Notes: a model not told the origin generated them from the letters alone. A stretch of 46,288 nt of DNA from Verrucomicrobiota bacterium (GCA_029865985.1 JARXAF010000198.1:1-46288), one strand, 5' to 3'. Numbered from the stretch's first letter, positions 17,549-27,867 are shown. A program made the numbers and translations.

Positions 17549-17777
17549 CTTCGACTAGGTCAACGGTGCAGCGACGCCCCGCCTTCGCGGCTCCGACTTG
17601 GAGCACGGACCGGATCGCCTGAATGGTACCACCCCGACGACCAATGATCTTGCCGGCGTCTTGGCGGGCCACCCGCACTTCGTACACCGTGAGACCACCC
17701 CGCTCGACAGGAGTGACGGAAACCGCTTCCGGTTCATCCACCAACTCCTTCACGACAAACTCGAGGAAGGCCTGCAT
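17541..17777 (-). CDS. khpA: KH-domain RNA-binding protein (KhpA/YlqC family)
   Basis: 'FVVKELVDEPEAVSVTPVERGG...QDAGKIIGRRGGTIQAIRSVL'; located next to rpsP. Confidence 0.92.
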   Translation of the reverse strand: MQAFLEFVVKELVDEPEAVSVTPVERGGLTVYEVRVARQDAGKIIGRRGGTIQAIRSVLQVGAAKAGRRCTVDLVEDE

Positions 17778-17794
17778 GGCAAGAGCAATTCAGC

Positions 17795-18049
17795 TCAGGC
17801 GGCGACGGCAGCCAGCTTCGCAGACTTCTTGATGAAAGAAGCCACTGTCTCGCTGGGCTGAGCCCCGACACCCACCCAGTACTGGGCGCGGTCCAGATTC
17901 AGGGTATAGTTGTTACCCTTGGTCTTCGGATTGTAGGTGCCGATCTCTTCAATGAACTTGCCGTCCCGGGGACTGCGTCCATCGGCCACCACGATCCGGT
18001 ACACCGGGTTGTTCTTATTACCGCCGCGCTTCAGACGAATGCGAACCAT
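17795..18049 (-). CDS. rpsP: 30S ribosomal protein S16
   Basis: 'MVRIRLKRGGNKNNPVYRIVVADGRSPRDGKFIEEIGTYNPK'. Confidence 0.97.
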   Translation of the reverse strand: MVRIRLKRGGNKNNPVYRIVVADGRSPRDGKFIEEIGTYNPKTKGNNYTLNLDRAQYWVGVGAQPSETVASFIKKSAKLAAVAA

Positions 18050-18202
18050 AGAAATGTGTATTCCTGCCCGGTTTCACGGGCCAATTGCCTCAAAGGAAGG
18101 AGGACCCTAGAGGCTTTCCAAGCGGTGAGGCAAGCGATCATTTCACAAACCTCGTTTTCTACTCCAGCCCCACTCCCCCTACCGCCCGTTGATAACGACT
18201 GA

Positions 18203-19498
18203 TCAGATGATCGTCTTGTCGGGAATCACCGCTCCCTTGGGAATGACCAGGACGCCGTCCCGGATGTAGTACAGGGGGTGATCCACATCGGCAGACTTGC
18301 CCTCCGGCGACAGGATGCAATTGCGGCCGATACGAGCATTCTTGTCGATGATGGCGTTGTCGATCCGAGTCCCCCGCCCCACACCCATCGGAATCCCCTG
18401 GTTTTCAGGGCGATTGCGCTTCTCCGCATTGTCGTAGAAGTCCGCCCCCATCATCACCACACGATTCAGCGAACTCCCCGCATCCAAGATGGAACGGATT
18501 CCCACCACCGCGTGTCGCAACTGCGCATGATCAATGGTGCAACCGTCGGCGATCACCGCATGGTCAATCGCGGCACTCTCGATGCGGGTGGCCGGCAGAT
18601 AGCGGGGCCGGGTGAAAACCGTGGGATTGAAAAAGTCAAACTGAGGCCGGTCATTGGTCTGATCCAAGCTGGCTTCGAAGAAACTCCGAATGGTTCCAAT
18701 GTCCTCCCAGTACCCTTGGAAGATGTGGGAATAGACCCGACGATTTTCGATGGCTCCCGGGATGATGTGCTTGCCGAAATCGGTATGATTGTTGTTCAGC
18801 AGATCAAAGAGCACATCCCGGTTGAAAACATAGATACCCATCGAAGCGAGGTAGAGGTCTTCATCGCGCTGGATGCCAAACTTCGGATAAGTGGCGCGGT
18901 CGAGCTTCATGGACTCCAACACCGCCGTGTCCTTGGGCTTCTCCACAAAACGGGTGATCCGATTCTCTGGATTGACCTGCATAATCCCCAATGCCGACGC
19001 CTCGCGCGCCGCCACCGGAATGGTGGCCACAGTCAGATCGGCCGAGTGTTCGATGTGCGACTGAAGAACCGCCTGGAAATCCATCTGATACAACTGGTCA
19101 CCCGAGAGGATGAGCGCGTACTCGAAGTCGTTGTTCTTGAAATGCTGAAGATTCTTTCGAACCGCATCGGCTGTCCCCTGATACCAACTTGTGCTCGAGA
19201 AGCTTTGTTCAGCCGCCAAGAGTTCAACGAACCCTCCGCTGAAGTGATCGAACTTGTAGCTCTGGGAGACGTGCCGGTGCAGTGATGCCGAATTGAACTG
19301 CGTCAGCAGGTAGATGCGGCGGAGCCCGCTGTTGATGCAGTTCGAGATGGGGATGTCCACCAAGCGATACTTCCCTGCCAGCGGCACCGCCGGCTTGGCG
19401 CGATCCCGGGTCAAGGGGAACAGACGGGTGCCCTGACCTCCCCCCATGATGATGCTGAGGGTGTTGCCGTTGAAGGAGGAGGGTCGTGGAAGAGGCAT
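18203..19498 (-). CDS. glgC: Glucose-1-phosphate adenylyltransferase
   Basis: Start set at ATG 19498 (MPLPRPSSFNGNTLSIIMGGGQGTRLFPLTRDRAKPAVPLAGKYRLVDIPISNCINSG); 'STSWYQGTADAVRKNL'. Confidence 0.95.
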   Translation of the reverse strand: MPLPRPSSFNGNTLSIIMGGGQGTRLFPLTRDRAKPAVPLAGKYRLVDIPISNCINSGLRRIYLLTQFNSASLHRHVSQSYKFDHFSGGFVELLAAEQSFSSTSWYQGTADAVRKNLQHFKNNDFEYALILSGDQLYQMDFQAVLQSHIEHSADLTVATIPVAAREASALGIMQVNPENRITRFVEKPKDTAVLESMKLDRATYPKFGIQRDEDLYLASMGIYVFNRDVLFDLLNNNHTDFGKHIIPGAIENRRVYSHIFQGYWEDIGTIRSFFEASLDQTNDRPQFDFFNPTVFTRPRYLPATRIESAAIDHAVIADGCTIDHAQLRHAVVGIRSILDAGSSLNRVVMMGADFYDNAEKRNRPENQGIPMGVGRGTRIDNAIIDKNARIGRNCILSPEGKSADVDHPLYYIRDGVLVIPKGAVIPDKTII

Positions 19499-19681
19499 GC
19501 TGGGAGAGGAAAACCTAGTTTCTCTGTTTCTAGTCCCAGATCCGCCAATGCTCAAGGTGAGATGCGCCTCATGGCATGGTGATCATCCTCCACTCCTTGT
19601 CCGAAGAACCCCTCACCCGTTGCGAATGCGGCTACTGGTTCCACGACTCACACCGTGCTCCCAACCCTCAGCGGGAACGAT

Positions 19682-22588
19682 TCAAACCAAGCGCTGACCA
19701 CCGCCATCGAAGCCACTGCCATCCAGATCCATCAGGATGTCACGCGGTTCAGCCCCCTTACTCGGCCCGACCACGCCCCGGTCTTCCAATTCATCCATCA
19801 TCCGAGCCGCCCGCCCGTAGCCCAGCTTCAGTCGACGCTGCAGCAGCGAAACACTGGCCTTCTTCTCCGTGCGGATGACTTCAATGCATTTCTGCATGAG
19901 CTCGTCATCTTCACTGCTTCCTTCGTCATCCGGATCGAGCGGCAGGGATCCCATGCTGCTCTGCGCCTTCTGGAGGGCCTGATGAATTTCAGGTTCGTAG
20001 CTTGGCTTGCCCTGCACGCTGATGTGGTTCATCACCGCTTCGATTTCTGCATCGGTGATGAGGGCGCCCTGGGCCCGAATCAGGCGTCCGGAACCCGGTG
20101 GCAAGTAGAGCATGTCGCCCTTGCCCAGCAGTTTATCGGCACCCATTTGGTCCAAGATGGTGCGAGAGTCGACCTTGGCCGCCACCTGGAAGGCGATACG
20201 CGCCGGGATGTTGGCCTTGATCACCCCCGTGATGACGTCCACCGACGGCCGCTGGGTCGCGACGATGCAATGAATGCCAGCCGCCCGAGCCATCTGCGTG
20301 ATCCGCGCGATGGCCATTTCGACATCGGCCGGAGCCACCAACATCAAGTCGGCCAACTCGTCGATGATGACCACGATGTAGGAGAGCTTTTCCGGGATGA
20401 CGATGTCTTCGTCGCGCGGGACGACGATTTGCTCGTCGATCTCGACGGCAAAGCCGTCGGCCCCGGGCTCGACCCGCTCCTTGCGCGCGGTCAGCGGCAA
20501 CTCCGGCTCCTTGAGCGGCAGGGGTTTTTCTTTCGGTCGCTCATTGAACGACTTGATGTTGCGCACCCCGACCCGGGCAAAGATCTGATAGCGCTTTTCC
20601 ATCTCGTTGACCACCCACCGCAAAGCGAGGATCACCTTCTTGGGGTCGGTGACCACAGGCACGACCAGGTGCGGCAGCGCGTTGTACTGCTGCAACTCCA
20701 CCACCTTCGGATCGATCATCACGAAGCGGAGTTGGTCCGGGCTGAACCGGTAGACCAGCGATGCGATGATGGTGTTGATGCACACCGACTTGCCCGATCC
20801 GGTGCTGCCGGCAATGAGCACGTGGGGCATCTCGGCGAGGTCGGCGATGATCGGATGGCCGTAAACATCCTTGCCCAGCGCCAGCGGGATCCGCGCTTTG
20901 GTGTTCTGCCATTCTGGGGCCTCCAGAAGGTCGCGCATGATGACCTTGGTCTTCACCGCATTGGGCACCTCGACGCCCACCGACGATTTTCCAGGAATCG
21001 GGGCCAAGATGTTCAGCCGTTCGGCCTTCAGGGCCGCAGCGATGTTGTTGGTCAGACCGGCGATCTTCTCCAGCTTCACCCCGGGTGCCGGGTGCAATTC
21101 ATAACGGGTGATGGTCGGACCCTTGGTGATGTCCCCCGGCGCGACCTCGATGCCAAATTGAGCCAATGTCTGAACCATGAGCCGGGCATTGGCCATGAGT
21201 TCTTCCTTGGTCTCGGTGGGTTTGACGGAGGTGTCCGGCAAACTCAGCAGGTCGATGGATGGCAACCGGTAATTCCCGATGATCGGCGCGATGGCCACGG
21301 TGATGGGCTTGACCTTGCGGGTCTGCATCACAGCTCGCGGGCGGGCCGCCGCGGCGGCCACCACGGGCAACGCCTCCGCGGGCGCCTGAATCGCGTCCTC
21401 CGGTCGATCCCACGGCGGGGCATCCTCCGCGTCGCTGACATCCGTCGGCTCGGGAGTGATAGAGGAAGCGGACACCGAATCGGCGGATGCGCCGTCTTCA
21501 TCCAGATCAGCACCGGGACGCCGGCCCAAGATTTGTTCGGCCACCGACTTGGGTTTGCGAGATTCAGTCGCAGGAGCGGGCTCAACAGCCTCAGGCGCGA
21601 CCACCGCCGCAATTTCATCGGCCTTGATGACTTCGCCGGTTTGCACCGTCCGCACCTCTCGGGGTTGCGGCACACTGAGGTCTCGGATGGTCACCTCCGG
21701 CACCGGGCGCAAATCGGCCCCCAAACCCGAGGGTTCCGGGGCACTTTCCGGCTGCGGAACAACGCCGGCTGTAGCAGCGGCCGCCTTGGCCTTGGAAACC
21801 TTGGTCGCCGAGGGTGGAGGAACCGAGGCCTCAGCCTCCGCAACAGCCTGCTTGGACAGCTCGCGCGCCTTCTTTTCCAATGCCTTGGCTTTTTTCTCGA
21901 TGGCCGCTTCCTCCGCCGCCAATTTTTCTTCAGGAGTCTTCGGAGAGCGCACCAACAACTGGCGAATCCAAACCAGCAACTGGTAGTCGGTGAGGAACAG
22001 GAGGCTCGCCAAATAGACCAACACGTAGGTCACCACGGCCCCCATGCGCCCGACGGAGTATTCGACCCAGGCGTTGTTGATCTGGTGTCCCAAGATCCCA
22101 CCGGGACTGGGTCCACTGTTTTTGCGAAGCTGGATTCCGGGAATCCAACGCTCGCACAAGTCGAGCACTCCGACGCAGGCAACAACCAGACCCACGGAAG
22201 CGATCAAGGAACGCCATCGCCGCAAATAAGCCAGTGAGGGAACGAAGGAAGCACAACCGAATCCCAAGAGAAGCACCGGAAGCACCCAGGTGCCGAAACC
22301 CAAAACCAATTGGAGCTCATAAACCATGTGGGCCCCAAAGCGTCCCATCCAGTTCCGGATGGAAGCGTTGGGTTCGGTCGTATTGACCCCCAGATCCAAA
22401 CGGTCGTAGGAAACCAACGAAGCCACCAGCACCACCGCCACCAGAATCAACACCAACCCCTGACTATCGACCCAGATACGGTCCTTACTGGATTCTTCTG
22501 TCCGCTCTTTGGTCGCCACGCCTGACAATCTACGGACCAGCCCAAGGCCGCGGCAAGCGGGGAACCGCACACTCTGCAATGTCGCCAA
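19682..22588 (-). CDS. ftsK: DNA translocase FtsK/SpoIIIE
   Basis: N-terminal TM region, P/A-rich linker, Walker A 'LIAGSTGSGKSVCINTIIASLVY', 'VVIIDELADLMLVAPADVEMAIARITQMARAAGIHCIVATQRPSVDVITG', C-terminal gamma winged helix. Confidence 0.95.
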   Translation of the reverse strand: MATLQSVRFPACRGLGLVRRLSGVATKERTEESSKDRIWVDSQGLVLILVAVVLVASLVSYDRLDLGVNTTEPNASIRNWMGRFGAHMVYELQLVLGFGTWVLPVLLLGFGCASFVPSLAYLRRWRSLIASVGLVVACVGVLDLCERWIPGIQLRKNSGPSPGGILGHQINNAWVEYSVGRMGAVVTYVLVYLASLLFLTDYQLLVWIRQLLVRSPKTPEEKLAAEEAAIEKKAKALEKKARELSKQAVAEAEASVPPPSATKVSKAKAAAATAGVVPQPESAPEPSGLGADLRPVPEVTIRDLSVPQPREVRTVQTGEVIKADEIAAVVAPEAVEPAPATESRKPKSVAEQILGRRPGADLDEDGASADSVSASSITPEPTDVSDAEDAPPWDRPEDAIQAPAEALPVVAAAAARPRAVMQTRKVKPITVAIAPIIGNYRLPSIDLLSLPDTSVKPTETKEELMANARLMVQTLAQFGIEVAPGDITKGPTITRYELHPAPGVKLEKIAGLTNNIAAALKAERLNILAPIPGKSSVGVEVPNAVKTKVIMRDLLEAPEWQNTKARIPLALGKDVYGHPIIADLAEMPHVLIAGSTGSGKSVCINTIIASLVYRFSPDQLRFVMIDPKVVELQQYNALPHLVVPVVTDPKKVILALRWVVNEMEKRYQIFARVGVRNIKSFNERPKEKPLPLKEPELPLTARKERVEPGADGFAVEIDEQIVVPRDEDIVIPEKLSYIVVIIDELADLMLVAPADVEMAIARITQMARAAGIHCIVATQRPSVDVITGVIKANIPARIAFQVAAKVDSRTILDQMGADKLLGKGDMLYLPPGSGRLIRAQGALITDAEIEAVMNHISVQGKPSYEPEIHQALQKAQSSMGSLPLDPDDEGSSEDDELMQKCIEVIRTEKKASVSLLQRRLKLGYGRAARMMDELEDRGVVGPSKGAEPRDILMDLDGSGFDGGGQRLV

Positions 22589-22731
22589 CCGACCAACGGA
22601 CCGGCAAAGGGTATGAAACGTGACGAGGAGGCCTTTGCTGGTATTCTCCCAGTTGCACCGGATTGGCGGTCGCCTTTGATACCCCCACCGCTTATCGTCC
22701 CGGCCACCGGACAGGACACGGTGATAGAACC

Positions 22732-23724
22732 ATGCCCGAACCCATCGATATCGAGATCACCGAGAGCCGGCCCGGCGTGCGACTGGACCGCTACCTCGCG
22801 GAACGATTCCCAGGCACTTCACGGGGGCGCTTTCAACAACTGATCACCGAAGGCGCCGTGCTCGTGAATGGCACCCCCCCGAAGTCCACCGACCACCCCC
22901 GGGTGGGAGACAAGATCCTAGTCCATTGGCCGGATGCCATCCCCAGCGAGGTGTTGCCGGAGAACATCCCCCTGGATGTCCTGCACGAAGATGATGACTT
23001 GTTGGTGGTCAACAAAGCGGCCGATCTGGTGGTGCACCCTGCTGCCGGGCACGCCACCGGCACATTGGTCAACGCCCTCCTCCACCATTGCCAAGGCCGC
23101 TTGAGCGGGATTGGCGGCGTCGAGCGCCCGGGCATCGTGCACCGGCTCGACCTGGGAACCAGCGGTTGCATTGTGGTGGCCAAGTCGGATACCGCGCACG
23201 GCCACCTTTCGGCCCAATTCGCCAACCGCACGGTGGAAAAAAGCTATCTGGCGTTGGTCATTGGCACGGTGCGTCCGCTCAACGGAGACATCCGCGCCCC
23301 CATCGCTCGTCACCCCATCCAGCGCAAGAAAATGGCGGTGACCACACCCGGTGAAGGGCGGGAAGCCTGGACCGAATACCGCTGCCTGGAGGCGCTTGCC
23401 AACACTTCGTGGATCGAATGCCAGTTGCACACCGGCCGGACCCACCAGATTCGGGTCCACCTGGCTCATCTGGGCTTTCCACTGCTGGGCGACGAAGTTT
23501 ACGGCGAACGCGCCAATGTGCGGTTTTTCCAAGAAAACCACTGGAAAGCACCCCGCCAGATGCTCCATGCCGCCCGCTTGGCCTTCCTGCACCCTCGATC
23601 GGGTGAACGAATGGGTTTCGAGGCGGCTCTACCGCCCGATATGGCCAAATGCCTGGATCGAGCCCGGAGCCAACCCCTGCCAGAAGCTCAGACAACAACT
23701 CCCACCGGTCGAACCCGTCGTTGA
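22732..23724 (+). CDS. RluA/RluD family pseudouridine synthase
   Basis: Start at ATG 22732 (MPEPIDIEITESRPGVRLDRYLAERFPGTSRGRFQQLI, S4-like); catalytic 'GIVHRLDLGTSGCIVVAKSD'. Confidence 0.94.
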   Translation: MPEPIDIEITESRPGVRLDRYLAERFPGTSRGRFQQLITEGAVLVNGTPPKSTDHPRVGDKILVHWPDAIPSEVLPENIPLDVLHEDDDLLVVNKAADLVVHPAAGHATGTLVNALLHHCQGRLSGIGGVERPGIVHRLDLGTSGCIVVAKSDTAHGHLSAQFANRTVEKSYLALVIGTVRPLNGDIRAPIARHPIQRKKMAVTTPGEGREAWTEYRCLEALANTSWIECQLHTGRTHQIRVHLAHLGFPLLGDEVYGERANVRFFQENHWKAPRQMLHAARLAFLHPRSGERMGFEAALPPDMAKCLDRARSQPLPEAQTTTPTGRTRR

Positions 23725-23726
23725 CC

Positions 23727-25040
23727 ATGAGCGAGTCCGGATCGCGATTTCTCAAGCAGAGCCTTTGGATGATTGCAGCCACCCTGGGGGGCGGGGCCGG
23801 AATGGCGCTGGTCCACGGCTCGGTGTCCAAGCTCGGCGGTCCCCAAGTCTATCTGCAGTTCAAATCCTTGATGGCGATCTTCTATGTCGTCGGCGCCGCA
23901 CAAGGAGCGCTTTGGACCATGACGGCGCGACAAACCGCCATGGCGCTGTCCCGCGAGGCGATGGATGAATCCCGAGGACGACTGAAGCGTTCTGCCGGAA
24001 CGGTCATCCTCATGATGAGCTTGGTTGGTGTGGCGCTCATCCCGGGAGGATCAGCGCTCAGCCAATCCTTGAAACTGCCATCCGTGTTGCCGCTCTGGGT
24101 CACTTGGGGACTCATCCTCGCGTCGCTGCTGGCGGCCATCCAGCGGGGCATTCTTCAAGGGCGGCAAGATTTTGCCGGGCTGGGGTCCATGTCCATCGCG
24201 GACGGACTGGGCCGATTTGCCTCGGTGGTCGCCATCCTGACGTGGGTGGGCGGAGGTGCTTCGGGTGCCGTGGCTGGGGCCTTGTTGGCGACTCTCATCG
24301 CCATGGCGGTGGGCCTTCGCGCGTTGAAACCGTGGCCCATGGAAAGCACTTCAGGCGCACCGACCACCGAGAAAGCCCCGCGACCTGCAGTCGAAAATTC
24401 GGGCGGATTTTGGACTCTCTTTCTCGGTGCCACCGCTCTCCAGTGCCTGAGTCAGCTTGATCATTTGTTCCTGCAGGGAGCCGTGCCCGAAGCGTGGCAG
24501 AAAGAAGTAGGATCCCGCTACTCACCGGGTGCTCAAATCGGGTTCGCGCTCAGCCAATTCACAGTCCCGCTGGCACTGGTGATGTTTCCCAAGGTGGCTC
24601 GCAGCGCCGCCGGTGGTGATGGCCATCAGGCATTCCGTTGGACCTTGATCGCCACAGCCAGCTTGGGTGGATTGGCGGCCTTGGGCTGCACGCTCCTGCC
24701 CTGGCTTCCAGTCAAGATTCTGCTCCCAGGAATCCCCACTGAACTGTCGGCCCCGCTCGTGCCGTGGTTCGCCTGGGGCATGCTGGCCTTCACGCTGGCC
24801 AACGTGCTCTTCAGCGACCGGATGGCCCATGGCGACTTCCGCTTCGTTCCCGGCGCGCTGGTGCTGGCGGCCCTGTACGCCACCAGCCTGTGGAGCTTCC
24901 AAGATTCCCTGCTGCGCGGAACGCCTGCCGAGGCGTCGCTGGGAGTCGTCCAGAGGCTCGTGGTGTTCAATGTCGCCCTGCTGGTGTGGGCGGTGGCCAT
25001 CAGCGTCCTAGGCCGACGCGGTCGTCGGGCGACGGTGTGA
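23727..25040 (+). CDS. Polytopic membrane protein, polysaccharide/oligosaccharide flippase-like
   Basis: Start at ATG 23727; about 12 hydrophobic segments, 'ILASLLAAIQRGILQGRQDFAGLGSMSIADGLGRF' as in Wzx/MOP-type flippases. Confidence 0.65.
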   Translation: MSESGSRFLKQSLWMIAATLGGGAGMALVHGSVSKLGGPQVYLQFKSLMAIFYVVGAAQGALWTMTARQTAMALSREAMDESRGRLKRSAGTVILMMSLVGVALIPGGSALSQSLKLPSVLPLWVTWGLILASLLAAIQRGILQGRQDFAGLGSMSIADGLGRFASVVAILTWVGGGASGAVAGALLATLIAMAVGLRALKPWPMESTSGAPTTEKAPRPAVENSGGFWTLFLGATALQCLSQLDHLFLQGAVPEAWQKEVGSRYSPGAQIGFALSQFTVPLALVMFPKVARSAAGGDGHQAFRWTLIATASLGGLAALGCTLLPWLPVKILLPGIPTELSAPLVPWFAWGMLAFTLANVLFSDRMAHGDFRFVPGALVLAALYATSLWSFQDSLLRGTPAEASLGVVQRLVVFNVALLVWAVAISVLGRRGRRATV

Positions 25041-25065
25041 GCTTGTCGCACGAAGGGGTGAACTA

Positions 25066-25108
25066 AGAGCCTGTCTGAAAATGGGGTCCCCATTTTCAGA
25101 CAGGCTCT
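25066..25108. repeat. Perfect 21-bp inverted repeat with 1-nt centre between convergent genes
   Basis: agagcctgtctgaaaatgggg-t-ccccattttcagacaggctct read directly. Confidence 0.9.
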
Positions 25109-25679
25109 AAACTCCCCAGCCTTCGAGAGTCGTTCTCAAGGCCTCAACGGGCAGGCCAATGACATTGGTCTCAGAACCCGACACGGACTCCACCAACCAG
25201 TCTCCGTGCTGTTGGAGAGCGTAACCACCGGCCTTGTCGAGCGTGTGGACGATCGCCAGATAGCGGTTGATGACCTCTTCATCGAGGGACCGGAATTGCA
25301 CACGCGTCACTTCCGAAAACACCTCACACCGACCGGAGTCGCCGTGCATCAGGCACACCCCGGTGACCACTTCGTGCGCTTGGCCCGAGAGACTCCGCAG
25401 CATGGACTGGGCTTGGGCCAAGTCGACCGGCTTTCCCAGCGGTTGTCCGCCGAGCCAAACCAGCGTGTCGGCGCCCAGCACCAAGTGCCCGGGATATCGT
25501 TGGGAAATGGGAGTCGCCTTGATTCGCGCATTGAGTTCGCACAACGCACGAACACCGACAGCCGCATCGTGCACCTCGCTCGCATCACTAGGGATGACCT
25601 GAAACTCAGGGATCAATGTCCGGAGCAATTCCACCCGCCGGGGTGAAGCCGAGGCGAGGATGATCGGAAGGCGAGGCAT
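25107..25679 (-). CDS. maf: Maf-family nucleoside triphosphate pyrophosphatase
   Basis: 'MPRLPIILASASPRRVELLRTL', 'VLGADTLVWLGGQPLGKP', 'YALQQHGDWLVESVSGSETNVIGLPVEAL'. Confidence 0.95.
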   Translation of the reverse strand: MPRLPIILASASPRRVELLRTLIPEFQVIPSDASEVHDAAVGVRALCELNARIKATPISQRYPGHLVLGADTLVWLGGQPLGKPVDLAQAQSMLRSLSGQAHEVVTGVCLMHGDSGRCEVFSEVTRVQFRSLDEEVINRYLAIVHTLDKAGGYALQQHGDWLVESVSGSETNVIGLPVEALRTTLEGWGV

Positions 25680-25684
25680 GGGGG

Positions 25685-26134
25685 TCAGAAGGAAACCAGT
25701 GCCGGGGTGGTGGAGCGAAGCACGGACACTTGGTTGAAGGTCGAGCAGTATTCCTTGCGAATCGCCTCAATGGCCTGCTCTGCCTCGTGCGTGGGCGGGT
25801 GAAGGATCACCACCACCTTGGTCGACAACCGTCGGATATCCCCCTGCGGCGCCCGCCATTGCCCGTAAGCATCGAACACGGTGAAGCCGGCCGGAAACCG
25901 TGGAGTGATGCGCTCCGCTAAAAAGGCCTCCCATTCGGAAGCGTCCACGGCGGCGAGGTAGAGTTCGGTCCGCAACCACTGCGGCGGGAGGGTGTTCGGA
26001 GCCCCGGGAATGGGCTTCTTCGCGGCAGCCGTCGAGGAGGATGCACACCCCGAAAGCATGAGGAGCAGCAACGCCGCGAGCATCCAACTCAATCTGTCCG
26101 GATTCCGTTTCACAGCGGCCATTGAGCACTGCAA
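25685..26134 (-). CDS. DUF3574-like lipoprotein
   Basis: Lipobox 'LLMLSGCASS'; 'WEAFLAERITPRFPAGFTVFDAYGQWRAPQGDIRRLSTKVVVILH' resembles DUF3574. Confidence 0.72.
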   Translation of the reverse strand: MQCSMAAVKRNPDRLSWMLAALLLLMLSGCASSSTAAAKKPIPGAPNTLPPQWLRTELYLAAVDASEWEAFLAERITPRFPAGFTVFDAYGQWRAPQGDIRRLSTKVVVILHPPTHEAEQAIEAIRKEYCSTFNQVSVLRSTTPALVSF

Positions 26135-26174
26135 ACCACCCGCCTGACAACACCCCTGACATCACCACCCCACT

Positions 26175-27005
26175 TCAGGGCCGCTGACACTGGGCACACT
26201 GGAACGTGGAACGCCCCGACTGCATGAAACGAAGAATCGGCTCTCCACAGCGGAAGCACGGCTGCCCTTCACGGTCATACACCCAAAGCCCTCCCTCGGA
26301 TGGCTCCTCGGGCACTCCCTCCTGTTGGTAGAGCATGGGGCGATCTGATCGCAGGGCCTGAAGATTCCGTTCCACGGCGGCTTCCAGGAGTTTTCGCAGC
26401 ACTGCATGGAGTCGCCCGACGGCTTCACATCCCAGTTGATGAACCGGCGTCGTGGGATCGATCCCGGCCAGGAACAGGGCTTCGCTGGCGTACAAGTTGC
26501 CCACTCCGGCCAACCGTGAAGGATCCATCAGGCAGACCTTGACCGGCCTTCGCCCGCAGGCCAACGCCAGGCCGAGCAATTCGGGCGTGAAGCTAGGATC
26601 CAACGGTTCAGGGCCCAACTCCGGGACCGCCGCGTTCCCCAACCGCAGATGCCCGAACTGGCGAGGGTCCTCCAGCACCACGCGCTGTTCACCAATGCCG
26701 AAGACCACCGCGGCATGTCGAGGCAGCGGTCCATGGCCCGGCAGCATCTGCCAAGTGCCGGTCATGCCCAAATGAGTCACCAGCAACTCCGACTCTCCGC
26801 TGGGGCGCACACAATCCCACAGGAGGCACTTCCCCCGACGGCGAATCTCTTGGATACGCACTCCCTCCAATGCCTGCTGGAATGCCAAGACCGACACGGG
26901 ACGCACCAACCGAGGCTTGAGCACCGCAACCGTATCGATGCACTGGCCACGAACCCGTGGCAGCAACCACCGTCCAAACGCCTCCACTTCAGGCAACTCC
27001 GGCAT
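26175..27005 (-). CDS. mutM: Formamidopyrimidine-DNA glycosylase
   Basis: 'MPELPEVEAFGRWL', 'RRRGKCLLWD', 'LAGVGNLYASEALFLAGIDP', zinc finger 'CFRCGEPILRFMQSGRSTFQCAQCQ'. Confidence 0.93.
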   Translation of the reverse strand: MPELPEVEAFGRWLLPRVRGQCIDTVAVLKPRLVRPVSVLAFQQALEGVRIQEIRRRGKCLLWDCVRPSGESELLVTHLGMTGTWQMLPGHGPLPRHAAVVFGIGEQRVVLEDPRQFGHLRLGNAAVPELGPEPLDPSFTPELLGLALACGRRPVKVCLMDPSRLAGVGNLYASEALFLAGIDPTTPVHQLGCEAVGRLHAVLRKLLEAAVERNLQALRSDRPMLYQQEGVPEEPSEGGLWVYDREGQPCFRCGEPILRFMQSGRSTFQCAQCQRP

Positions 27006-27106
27006 GGAGAAAACCTAAGCCACCTAGACGGCGGAACCAACGGTGAAGCGCGGCCACGCGCAAACACGACTGGTTCCGGGAGACTCGATTCCGTAGGCTT
27101 TGGCCT

Positions 27107-27829
27107 GTGGTTCCGCAGATTGTTATCGTCGTGCCCGTGTTCAATGAGGTCGCCAACATCGTTCCGTTGGTGACCGAGATTGCCGAAGTGTTTCGCGCTG
27201 AAACACGGGCCTGGCAATTGGTGCTCGTGGATGACGCTTCGACCGACGGCACCTGGGAAGCCATTTGTGCCCAGAAAGCGCGCGATCCCCGCGTCACCGG
27301 ACTGCGTCACCTCAAGAATGCCGGTCAAAGTGCGGCCATCTGGACCGGGATCTCCCGAACGGAGGCCCCGTTTCTGTGCACCCTCGACGGCGACCTTCAG
27401 AACGATCCGTCAGAGCTCCCGCGAATGCTGCAACTGCTCGACCGCGCCGATTTCGTGTGCGGCCACCGGGTGGATCGTCAGGACTCCTTCGTGCGCAAGG
27501 CCTCATCGCGAGTGGCCCGGAGTTTTCGCTCCTGGAGTCTGGGATGGGACTTCGCGGACACCGGTTGCGCATTGCGCGCGTTCAAACGCAGCAGCCTGAC
27601 CGGGGTTTTCCCCTTCAACGGCCTGCACCGCTTCCTCCCGATCTTGGTCGCTGGGAACGGGAGTCAAGTTCTGGAAGTGCCCGTGAAACACCGCCCACGC
27701 ACGGCCGGAGTCTCCAAATACGGGGTATGGAACCGCCTCGGGCGCGGACTGTTCGATCTGGTGGGCATGGCTTGGTACCAGCGCCGCCGTTTGCCCACCA
27801 TCGACACCGAGCCGGCTCGACTCGCCTGA
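27107..27829 (+). CDS. Glycosyltransferase family 2 (dolichol-phosphate mannose synthase-like)
   Basis: GTG start; 'IVIVVPVFNEVANIVPLVTEI', 'LVLVDDASTDGTWE', 'CTLDGDLQNDPSELPRML', 'HRPRTAGVSKYGVWNRL'. Confidence 0.92.
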   Translation: MVPQIVIVVPVFNEVANIVPLVTEIAEVFRAETRAWQLVLVDDASTDGTWEAICAQKARDPRVTGLRHLKNAGQSAAIWTGISRTEAPFLCTLDGDLQNDPSELPRMLQLLDRADFVCGHRVDRQDSFVRKASSRVARSFRSWSLGWDFADTGCALRAFKRSSLTGVFPFNGLHRFLPILVAGNGSQVLEVPVKHRPRTAGVSKYGVWNRLGRGLFDLVGMAWYQRRRLPTIDTEPARLA

Positions 27830-27867
27830 ACGGGCCGTCCGACGCCGTCCGCGGCAATGGCTCCACC

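Noticed and set aside
19655-22237. 860-aa plus-strand ORF antisense to ftsK
   Set aside because: Lies fully opposite a clear ftsK; His/Asp/Arg/Gly-rich composition typical of high-GC shadow frames; no recognisable domain.
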